Source of the DNA: Domibacillus antri | GTDB taxonomy: Bacteria; Bacillota; Bacilli; Bacillales; Domibacillaceae | Direction: 5' to 3' | Length of the DNA stretch: 47,865 bases | Assembly: GCF_001936625.1 (NCBI RefSeq) | Contig: NZ_MSDU01000026.1 | Location: 1 to 47,865 of the forward strand | Part shown: one piece after another, positions 41,698 through 47,865 of the stretch | Position numbering within the stretch: the stretch's first letter is position 1 | How the letters are laid out: every line of letters begins with the position of its first letter | Notes under the pieces: model-generated | Told to the model about the DNA's origin: nothing | What the model saw: the letters and a program-made list of their open reading frames with translations, nothing else | Database searches by the model: none | Made by a program: the position numbers and the translations under genes

Positions 41698-42951
41698 ATG
41701 AAAAAAACAGGGAGAATTGCGACGGGAATCATTGCTGTGATCTATACATTTTTTCAAATACAATTTTTTGATGATCCATTTCAGAAAGAAATAGTAGATG
41801 TTTTATCGTTTACAATGGTTGTTTTCTTTTTAGGCTGGCAGTATGATCGGGCTAAATTCGATGTAAAGCTGCGAAAGGAAAGTGCGGAAAGCTATAAACA
41901 GCTTGTGGAGCTGCTGCCGGAAGCAGTGATGATTTATACAAATGAAAAAATTCTTTATGTAAATAAAGCAGCGGAAATCATGCTGGCAGCTCAAGAAAAA
42001 AATGAAGTAATCGGACGATCTGTTTTTTCGTTCATTCTTGCCGATTATCAGCAGCTGTCGACACAGCATATTGAAGAAGTATATAAAGAAAAGCAGCCGG
42101 TTATGCAATCAGAAAAAGAGCTAAAAAGGCTTGATGGGAAGGTCATTGCTTGTGAAGTGTCATCACTTTATATCGTTTTTGAAGGGGGAGAGGCCGTATT
42201 ATCTATTATAAAAGATTTGACGGAACAGAAAGAACAAACGGCACGTCTTTTGCAAAAATCAGAAAAGCTGGCTATTGTAGGACAGCTTGCGGCCGGGATT
42301 GCCCATGAAATCCGAAATCCGCTTACATCATTGAAAGGATTTATTCAGTTATCCCGCATGCAGGATGAGCACAAGCAGGAGTATTTTGATATTATGCTGA
42401 CGGAGCTCGACCGGATTAATCTGATCGTCAGCGAGCTTTTAGGACTGTCAAAGCCGATTGACGTTTTGTATAAAGAACAGGATTTAAAGCCGTTGCTGCA
42501 GGATGTTGTCGCACTGATCAATTCACAGGCGGTGATGGAAAATGTCCTTATCTCAGTGGCGTTTGAACCAGACATTCCAACCGTTTTTTGTGAAGAAAAC
42601 CAATTAAAACAAGTGTTTATTAACTTGTTGAAAAATGCGATTGAAGCGATGCCGGCCGGCGGCGATATTAAAGTCGATATGAAACATAAAGGTGGTAAAG
42701 TAGCGCTTTATGTTTTAGACGAAGGGATCGGTATCCCCGAAGACAGGATGCCAAAGCTTGGTGAACCATTTTATACGACAAAAGAAAAAGGGACAGGGCT
42801 CGGGTTAATGACATGCTGCAAAATTATTGAAAATCATGGAGGGGAATTAAATATTTTCAGCAAAGTAGGCGAAGGGACGACTGTGGAAATCGTTTTGCCA
42901 ACACAAAAAAACCCGGCTGTTGACATGCCGGGCACTGCCATTATGATTTGA
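41698..42951 (+). CDS. Sporulation-type sensor histidine kinase (PAS, HisKA, HATPase)
   Basis: The 417-residue kinase has two N-terminal hydrophobic segments (about 4-45), a PAS domain (65-175), HisKA with the phospho-acceptor His in AAGIAHEIRNPLTSLKGF, and a HATPase domain (INLLKNAIEAM, DEGIGIPED, GEPFYTTKEKGTGLGLM). The HEIRNPLTSLKGF helix is typical of KinA-KinE kinases that feed the Spo0F/Spo0B/Spo0A relay. AAAAGGGA lies 6 nt before ATG 41698; ATG 41674 is an alternative. The 3' end overlaps the convergent GIY-YIG gene by 11 nt. Confidence 0.88.
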   Translation: MKKTGRIATGIIAVIYTFFQIQFFDDPFQKEIVDVLSFTMVVFFLGWQYDRAKFDVKLRKESAESYKQLVELLPEAVMIYTNEKILYVNKAAEIMLAAQEKNEVIGRSVFSFILADYQQLSTQHIEEVYKEKQPVMQSEKELKRLDGKVIACEVSSLYIVFEGGEAVLSIIKDLTEQKEQTARLLQKSEKLAIVGQLAAGIAHEIRNPLTSLKGFIQLSRMQDEHKQEYFDIMLTELDRINLIVSELLGLSKPIDVLYKEQDLKPLLQDVVALINSQAVMENVLISVAFEPDIPTVFCEENQLKQVFINLLKNAIEAMPAGGDIKVDMKHKGGKVALYVLDEGIGIPEDRMPKLGEPFYTTKEKGTGLGLMTCCKIIENHGGELNIFSKVGEGTTVEIVLPTQKNPAVDMPGTAIMI

Positions 42952-43324
42952 AAAATGCTTTTTCCGTGTTATATTTCGCATGTAGGGTATTAATGATATA
43001 CGTTTCGTAAATGTCACGTTCCATCGGGCTGTCCACTATGCAGACGACAATTTTATGTACATCATCGCGGTGATTTTTAATGTCAGACACGTTGTCTTCA
43101 AAATGTTTGCGGATGCGCATGCGTAATTTGCGTGCTTTTCCGACAAACAGCAGGTTATCGTCTGCATCATAAAACATAAAAATCCCTGCTTTATCTCGCG
43201 GAATTTTATGATAATCCGTAAATCCGTACTCTCGGGCAATCGGGGCTTCGCTCGTATCTTCCGGATTTCGTTTTCTTGTTAAAATGAAGTCGGCATTCGG
43301 CATGTCAATTTTAATCAAATTCAA
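42941..43324 (-). CDS. GIY-YIG domain protein (UvrC N-terminal-like)
   Basis: The 127-residue protein holds one GIY-YIG-type nuclease domain: AGIFMFYDADDNLLFVGKAR then KLRMRIRKHFEDN, which corresponds to the UvrC 3'-incision domain. In place of GIY...YIG it has GIF...FVG, and Arg and Glu (YETYIINTLHAKYN) are still present. The role is unproven, possibly DNA repair. ATG 43324 has AGGAAGTG upstream. Its 3' end overlaps the convergent kinase gene. Confidence 0.8.
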   Translation of the reverse strand: MNLIKIDMPNADFILTRKRNPEDTSEAPIAREYGFTDYHKIPRDKAGIFMFYDADDNLLFVGKARKLRMRIRKHFEDNVSDIKNHRDDVHKIVVCIVDSPMERDIYETYIINTLHAKYNTEKAFFKS

Positions 43325-43387
43325 TCACTTCCTATTCTTTCGCATAATGATACAATGCTATCATAACAGAGAAAGGGGAGATGGTGG

Positions 43388-43870
43388 GTGTCTATTTTAG
43401 TTTGGACGGGAATTATTTTATTATTCATTACCAGCTTCATTGGGTTTGTTTTTCCGATTGTGCCATCTGTGCTTGTTTTATGGGCGGGGTTCGCTCTTTT
43501 TTATTTCGGCATCAGCAAAGAAGAACTGTCTGCTATTTTCTGGATCGGCATGCTTCTATTTACTGTTCTCATTTTTGCTGCTGATTTCCTTGTCAACAGC
43601 TATTTTGTAAAAAAGTACGGTGGATCACAATGGGGAGAATGGGTGGGAGTTATAGCGATTATCGCCGGCTCTTTTATTATTCCGCCGTTTGGGATTATCG
43701 TTGTTCCTTTTGCAGCTGTGCTGGTGACGGAATTAATCATTCAAAAAAATGTGAAAAGAGCATTTCTGGCGGCTTACGCAACGCTTGTTGCTTTTTTAAG
43801 CGGGACACTGGCAAAAGTCGTTATTCAACTAATCATGATATGCTGGTTTTTTATTGAAACGTTCATGTAA
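43388..43870 (+). CDS. DUF456 membrane protein
   Basis: The 160-residue protein has four to five TM segments and the DUF456 pattern: FVFPIVPSVLVLWAGFALFY, DFLVNSYFVKKYGGSQWGEW and IIPPFGIIVVPFAAVLVTEL. It is similar to YqgC of B. subtilis. No function is established. GTG 43388 lies behind AAGGGGAGATGGTGG. Confidence 0.82.
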   Translation: MSILVWTGIILLFITSFIGFVFPIVPSVLVLWAGFALFYFGISKEELSAIFWIGMLLFTVLIFAADFLVNSYFVKKYGGSQWGEWVGVIAIIAGSFIIPPFGIIVVPFAAVLVTELIIQKNVKRAFLAAYATLVAFLSGTLAKVVIQLIMICWFFIETFM

Positions 43871-43991
43871 ATGACGTTAGGATTTTTATGATCAGATCTG
43901 TCCTTTCCTTCATTTGTACAATCAATTGCTTCAAAGAATAATTTGCGTCCTGGATTTTTCGAGAAAAAAATGGCTGCAAGATGTGAAAAGC

Positions 43992-44032
43992 AGAAAAAGC
44001 GGATTCCCAAGAAGGGAATCACGCTTTTTTTT
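43992..44032. terminator. Terminator between DUF456 and ydjO
   Basis: AAAAGCGGATTCCC-AAGAA-GGGAATCACGCTTTT long stem with T-run. It reads on + and may also act on the minus strand for ydjO. Confidence 0.75.
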
Positions 44033-44249
44033 GTTCGGCTTCAGCCGGTTTACGAAATGTATTGTTTTGCAGGGAATTCGTGAAACGGGTTCCGTTTTTC
44101 ATCTCACTTCCACAAAATGGGCACGACGGCGAATTATCTTCTGAAAAGTTCTTTCTCATCCAGCCATTGCAGTCGTCCGATGAACACTCCCACGTCTCAA
44201 TATCGACGTTTGGCAATGGCTCGGTGCGATTTTTGCTGTAATAAGACAT
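44019..44249 (-). CDS. ydjO: Cold-inducible YdjO-type zinc-ribbon protein
   Basis: The 76-residue protein matches YdjO: MSYYSKNRTEPLPNVDIETW, ECSSDDCNGWMRKNF and SCPFCGSEM. Four Cys (ECSSDDC, CPFC) would bind zinc. YdjO is cold-induced in Bacillus; its function is not known. GGGGGTGACGT precedes the ATG. The C-terminal tail extends past the zinc knuckle by about 25 polar residues, overlapping the terminator stem. Confidence 0.85.
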   Translation of the reverse strand: MSYYSKNRTEPLPNVDIETWECSSDDCNGWMRKNFSEDNSPSCPFCGSEMKNGTRFTNSLQNNTFRKPAEAEQKKA

Positions 44250-44378
44250 AACGTCACCCCCGGGTTAAATTTGTCATTCGTTCCTATTGTCTCACATTTT
44301 AGGCAGGAATAATACAGGAATATTAATTTTTTGGGAAGTTTAATTAAAAACAGCTAAGAAAATGAATTGCCTTTTCAT

Positions 44379-44394
44379 TTGTAATCGTATACAA
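44379..44394. promoter_or_regulatory. Operator-like site 1 (TTGTAATCGTATACAA)
   Basis: A near-palindrome related to the exact TGTAATCGATTACA sites at 44489 and 45617. It lies 150 bp before the LacI-type gene. Confidence 0.45.
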
Positions 44395-44488
44395 TAATTT
44401 TTGCGCGTTATCCAGATGTATAGGCAAGTCCATTTTCTCCGGGTCCTCTTTTCTAAAAATTTTTTCACTTAAGTATTGATATTTAGAA

Positions 44489-44502
44489 TGTAATCGATTA
44501 CA
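44489..44502. promoter_or_regulatory. Operator TGTAATCGATTACA (regulator promoter)
   Basis: A perfect 14-bp palindrome with central CG, typical of LacI family operators, 45 bp before the regulator start. This suggests autoregulation. Confidence 0.8.
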
Positions 44503-44547
44503 ATCAGGTTACAAACTAAATATTAATTAAGAAATGAGAGAGCCTCT

Positions 44548-45555
44548 ATGGTGAGCATTAAAGATGTGGCGAAGAAAGCGAATGTTTCGACTGCAACAGT
44601 TTCGAGAGTCATCAGCAGACCTGAGGCTGTCAAAGAAGAAACATCGATGAAAGTTATGAAAGCGATTCATGAATTAAAATATCAGCCGAATGTTTTAGCC
44701 CGTCAGCTCAGAAAATTGGAAACAAAAACAATCTTGGTAATTGTGCCGGATATTACGAATACCTTCTTTTCCAAAGTATTAAGAGGTATTGAATATGTTG
44801 CCGTGTCAAAAGGGTATAAAGTACTTCTCGGAGATGCCGGCAATGACGTGGCGCGGGAGGGTGAGTTTTTAAATGTCTTACGACAGAAACAGGCGGATGG
44901 AATCGTCCTGTTGACCGCAAGAATGGAGACCAGCCTGATTGAAGAGTTCGCGCTTGATTATCCGCTCGTCCTTGCATGTGAGTACATTGAAGGTTCAACA
45001 ATCCCGACTGTATCTATTGATAATATCAGCGGTGCAAGGAAAGCAACGGAATATTTAATTTCTTTGGGACATAAAAAAATCGGCATGATTACAGGACCGT
45101 TGAATGTTGTCCTCGGACGGGATCGATTGAAAGGCTTTTCACAGGCGATGGCGAGACACGACCTTCCTGTTGAGCCATCTTTAGTCCAGGAAGGAAACTT
45201 CACTTATGACAGTGGATATAACATGATGCTGAAGTTTTTGGCATTAAGCAATCCGCCGACTGCGGTATTTGCAGCAAATGATGAGATGGCATTCGGTGCA
45301 GTGAAAGCGGTTAAAGACAGAAGGATGCGCGTTCCTGAAGATATTTCGGTCATTGGTTTTGATGATATCGAATTTTCGTCGATTTTTGAGCCGCCTTTAA
45401 CAACGATTTCACAGCCAACGTTTGAAATAGGAACAACAGCGATGGAATTACTCTTGAAATTAATAAATGAAGATGAACTAACACGAAATCAGTATATATT
45501 GGAAGACAAACTGATTGAGCGTCAATCATGCGTAAGCAATAATAATCCTCTCTAA
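44548..45555 (+). CDS. LacI family transcriptional regulator
   Basis: The 335-residue repressor has an N-terminal HTH (IKDVAKKANVSTATVSRVIS) and hinge helix (PNVLARQLRKLETK). A periplasmic-binding-protein-like effector domain follows (ILVIVPDITNTFFSKVLRGI ... VFAANDEMAFGAVKAVKDRR, VIGFDDIEFSSIFEPPLTTI). It likely responds to a sugar or polyol. GAAATGAGAGAGCCTCT precedes the ATG. Its probable operator TGTAATCGATTACA occurs before itself and before the downstream operon. Confidence 0.93.
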   Translation: MVSIKDVAKKANVSTATVSRVISRPEAVKEETSMKVMKAIHELKYQPNVLARQLRKLETKTILVIVPDITNTFFSKVLRGIEYVAVSKGYKVLLGDAGNDVAREGEFLNVLRQKQADGIVLLTARMETSLIEEFALDYPLVLACEYIEGSTIPTVSIDNISGARKATEYLISLGHKKIGMITGPLNVVLGRDRLKGFSQAMARHDLPVEPSLVQEGNFTYDSGYNMMLKFLALSNPPTAVFAANDEMAFGAVKAVKDRRMRVPEDISVIGFDDIEFSSIFEPPLTTISQPTFEIGTTAMELLLKLINEDELTRNQYILEDKLIERQSCVSNNNPL

Positions 45556-45616
45556 GCGATCATTTCGAGTTGAAGATATACACAGCGTTAAGAGAGGAAT
45601 CTTTTTAAGGAATATA

Positions 45617-45630
45617 TGTAATCGATTACA
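45617..45630. promoter_or_regulatory. Operator TGTAATCGATTACA (catabolic operon)
   Basis: Identical to the site at 44489-44502, located 107 bp before the isomerase gene and 62 bp after the regulator stop. Binding would repress the operon until the inducer is present. Confidence 0.8.
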
Positions 45631-45736
45631 AATAATAGGCTTTTTCCACCAGGAATATTTGAGGAGGTGATGGGTTTCCATCATTGACAAACCGATTCAA
45701 ATAGACATTATACTTTCGAAACGGAGGCAATTAACA

Positions 45737-46552
45737 ATGAAACTTGGCTATCAAACCAATACATGGGGCGGAGTGGTTGGTCACCCTGCCGGCGTTACGT
45801 CAATTAAAGATCTTTACTACCTTGCAAATGGATCTACTGAAGAAGCATTGAAAGAAATCTCCGAAGCGGGATATAAAGGATTTGAAATTTTCGATGGGAA
45901 CCTGATGCAATATCAAAATAATAAAGAAGGTTTTAAAGCGTTATTGACGCAATACGATTTAACTTTAATCGGAGTATATACAGGCGGAAATTTCATTTAT
46001 CCTGATGTTTTGGAAGAAGAATTAGCCAAAATTGAAGAAGTGGCTGCACTTTCTGCAGAGTTTGGAGCGAGACACTTAGTGATTGGCGGAGGAGCTGTTC
46101 GCTCTGGTGGTATAAGAGAAAGCGATTACAAGGATTTGGGAGAAGCGTTGAATAAGGTGAAAGCGATTGCGGAAAAACATAATCTTATTCCAACATACCA
46201 CCCGCATTTGGGTACTTGCGTTCAGGCACCGGATCAATTGGACAAGCTTATGCCTCTTACAGACATTGGCTTGTGTCCGGATACAGCTCATATTGAAGCA
46301 GGCGGAGGTGATCCGGTTGAAGTTATCCGTAAATATGCAGACCGTATTCATTACATTCATTTTAAAGATTACAAAAACGGCGAGTTTCTTCCATTAGGGG
46401 AAGGAAATCAAAAATTTGATGAAATGATCCGCCTTCTTGATGAAGCTGGTTACGATGATTGGATTGTCGTTGAGCTTGATAGTTACGACGTTCCGAAAAA
46501 AGGAGCCGAAATCAGCCGCAGTTATTTATCTGCTTTTGAAAATAAAAAATAA
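45737..46552 (+). CDS. Sugar phosphate isomerase/epimerase (TIM barrel, IolE/IolI-like)
   Basis: The 271-residue xylose-isomerase-like TIM barrel has metal and substrate residues typical of the family: GYKGFEIFDGN (Glu), TYHPHLGTCVQ (His), LCPDTAHIEAGGGDP (Asp, His), IHYIHFKDY (His) and WIVVELDSY (Glu). Relatives are inosose dehydratases, isomerases and 3-keto-sugar epimerases. It is the first structural gene after the LacI operator. ACGGAGGCAATTAAC is the RBS. Together with a Gfo/Idh/MocA gene this suggests oxidation and isomerisation of a polyol or rare sugar. Confidence 0.88.
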   Translation: MKLGYQTNTWGGVVGHPAGVTSIKDLYYLANGSTEEALKEISEAGYKGFEIFDGNLMQYQNNKEGFKALLTQYDLTLIGVYTGGNFIYPDVLEEELAKIEEVAALSAEFGARHLVIGGGAVRSGGIRESDYKDLGEALNKVKAIAEKHNLIPTYHPHLGTCVQAPDQLDKLMPLTDIGLCPDTAHIEAGGGDPVEVIRKYADRIHYIHFKDYKNGEFLPLGEGNQKFDEMIRLLDEAGYDDWIVVELDSYDVPKKGAEISRSYLSAFENKK

Positions 46553-46577
46553 ACATCATGAACAGGGGGAAGGTTAT

Positions 46578-47741
46578 ATGAAAAGAAAATCTTCGTTATT
46601 AACAGCTATGCTGTTAAGTGGAAGTCTTGTGCTGGCAGCTTGCGGAGGACAAAATGCTTCAAATGATGCAGAGCCGGCAAACAAGCCGGTAGAAATTCCG
46701 GATACCGGTTCATTAACGATTAATCCTGAAATTGAGGATAAGGAAATTTTAGGTACTGGACCATTTGGTGAAGATGCAGTTTCAGCTAAAACATTGGAAT
46801 TAACAGAAGACGATATTGCCAAGATAAAAGAAGGTAATTATACAGCTGCACTTGTCATGCATTACTCTGGAACGGATTACATGACAGCACAGACAGATGC
46901 ATTGAAAGCGAGCTTTGAGCGGATGGGTATCGAAGTCATTGCGACAACAGATGCGCAATTTAAAGCAGAAAAGCAAGTGTCAGATATCGAAACGGTTATT
47001 GCAAAAAAACCGGATGTTATTGTCAGTGTTCCGGTAGATCCGGTTTCAACAGCATCTGCCTACAAAAAAGCAGCTGATGCAGGAATTAAATTAGTCTTTA
47101 TGGATGGAACAGCGGAAGGGCTTGAACCTGGAAAGGATTTTGTCAGCATTGTTTCTGGCGATAACTATGGCAATGGCGTAGAAGCGGCCGAAGTAATGGC
47201 GAAAGAGCTTGACGGTAAAGGAAAAATCGGAGTTGTGTTCCACGACGCGGATTTCTTCGTAACAAAACAGCGTCAAACTGCTTTTGAAGAAACAATAAAA
47301 ACGAAATATCCTGACATTGAAATTGTTGCACATGGCGGCATAACAAGCCCTAATGATGGAGAAAAAGTAGCGTCTGCGATGTTGACACAGCATCGGGACC
47401 TGGATGGAATATTTGCCATTTGGGATGTGCCGGGTGAAGGTGTTGTAGCTGCTGCCCGTACAGCTGGAAGGGATGACCTTGTCATTACGACTACAGACTT
47501 AGGGACAAATGTCGGATTGGAAATGGCATCTGGTGGCACAGTAAAAGGGCTTGGTGCACAGCTTCCATATGACCAAGGAATTGCGGAAGCGATACTGGCC
47601 GGATATGCTCTGCTTGGAAAAGAAGCACCATCCTATGTGACAACTCCAGCTGTACAAGTAACAAAAGATAACTTGGCTGAATCATGGAACCTCGTCTACC
47701 GGCAAGATGTGCCAGAGCTTATTCAAAATGCAATGAAATAA
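46578..47741 (+). CDS. Sugar ABC transporter substrate-binding lipoprotein
   Basis: The 387-residue lipoprotein has a type II signal peptide with lipobox LVLAAC (Cys22). A PBP-I-type sugar-binding domain follows (AALVMHYSGTDYMTAQTDAL, KPDVIVSVPVDPVSTASAYK, IKLVFMDGTAEG, GIFAIWDVPGEGVVAAARTA). It is related to RbsB/XylF binding proteins and would deliver the substrate to an ABC importer, whose other subunits are not in this window. ATG 46578 follows GGGGGAAGG. It lies 25 nt after the isomerase gene. Confidence 0.92.
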   Translation: MKRKSSLLTAMLLSGSLVLAACGGQNASNDAEPANKPVEIPDTGSLTINPEIEDKEILGTGPFGEDAVSAKTLELTEDDIAKIKEGNYTAALVMHYSGTDYMTAQTDALKASFERMGIEVIATTDAQFKAEKQVSDIETVIAKKPDVIVSVPVDPVSTASAYKKAADAGIKLVFMDGTAEGLEPGKDFVSIVSGDNYGNGVEAAEVMAKELDGKGKIGVVFHDADFFVTKQRQTAFEETIKTKYPDIEIVAHGGITSPNDGEKVASAMLTQHRDLDGIFAIWDVPGEGVVAAARTAGRDDLVITTTDLGTNVGLEMASGGTVKGLGAQLPYDQGIAEAILAGYALLGKEAPSYVTTPAVQVTKDNLAESWNLVYRQDVPELIQNAMK

Positions 47742-47772
47742 TTCACTACACAAATTATAGGAGGACTATAAA

Positions 47773-47865
47773 ATGAAAAAGTTAAACGTAGGAATGATCG
47801 GCGGAGGATTTATGGGGAAAGCACATGCACTGGCTTATGCGGGTATGCCAATGTTTTTCTGGCCA
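47773..47865 (+). CDS. Gfo/Idh/MocA family oxidoreductase (partial, cut by window end)
   Basis: The first 31 codons show the Rossmann start MKKLNVGMIGGGFMGKAHAL (GxGxxG variant GGGFMG), as in inositol 2-dehydrogenase-type enzymes that oxidise sugars or polyols with NAD(P). TAGGAGGACTATAAA is the RBS. It lies 31 nt after the binding protein and continues beyond the window. Confidence 0.9.
   Translation, partial: MKKLNVGMIGGGFMGKAHALAYAGMPMFFWP

Overview
The window looks like chromosome from a spore-forming member of the Bacillaceae. Spore-specific genes are scattered throughout: SASP-H and SASP-K, a CwlJ-type cortex hydrolase, Spo0E, a Spo0M-like protein, a sporulation-type kinase and a YfhD-like protein. 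Other typical Bacillus genes are DesK/DesR/Des, YdjO, DUF421, DUF456 and AsnO. Strong AGGAGG ribosome-binding sites and frequent GTG/TTG starts fit the same group. I cannot name the species from sequence alone.

Region 1 (1-5313) is the right end of a prophage. It holds a 2-TM membrane protein with a small partner, an XhlA/holin/amidase lysis cassette, and a cargo pair made of a GHKL ATPase and a DUF4325-winged-helix protein. Small genes follow, and the region ends in a 3' fragment of tRNA-Val(GAC) that is best read as attR. Region 2 (5314-7000) is debris: an integrase remnant that has lost its catalytic Tyr frame, a CwlJ-like hydrolase, and the 3' end of a glutathione peroxidase gene.

Region 3 (7000-17200) is chromosomal: an SstT symporter, a soluble PAS chemoreceptor, a group of small spore genes, a Mn riboswitch-controlled YjbE/TerC gene, a DUF421 protein and a frameshifted RsbR paralogue. 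It contains several broken genes and copies of a dispersed intergenic repeat.

Region 4 (17200-23900) holds an RNA/DNA methyltransferase and a sigma-54 locus. A near-perfect -24/-12 promoter precedes a GntR/FCD regulator, a riboflavin-kinase-domain protein, an aconitase-family dehydratase (large and small subunits) and an HMG-CoA-lyase-type enzyme. The divergent sigma-54 activator has a stop codon inside its GAFTGA motif, and the dehydratase large subunit lacks its N-terminus, so the pathway appears to be decaying. Region 5 (23870-26820) is the membrane-fluidity system des-desK-desR. Region 6 (26970-28420) is a second Mn riboswitch followed by a short Spo0M-like gene and a YkoY/TerC gene.

Region 7 (28700-44250) is mixed housekeeping and stress: a VCBS/TPR protein, a collapsed Ktr potassium-uptake remnant, an SGNH hydrolase, TerD, glutathione peroxidase, a heptad-repeat coiled-coil protein, AsnO, PpnP, a luciferase-like monooxygenase, an orphan transcription unit (38383-38656), a lone holin-like gene, a chemoreceptor, a divergent Spo0E/sporulation-kinase pair with Spo0A boxes between them, a GIY-YIG protein, DUF456 and YdjO. 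Region 8 (44380-47865) is the start of a LacI-controlled sugar or polyol operon: regulator, sugar-phosphate isomerase/epimerase, lipoprotein binding protein and a Gfo/Idh/MocA dehydrogenase cut by the window end. Identical operators precede the regulator and the operon.

The best candidates for something new are the ATPase/DUF4325-wHTH pair in the prophage, the dispersed terminator-plus-CCGG element (at least seven copies), the internal start in the endolysin, and the orphan RNA near 38.5 kb.
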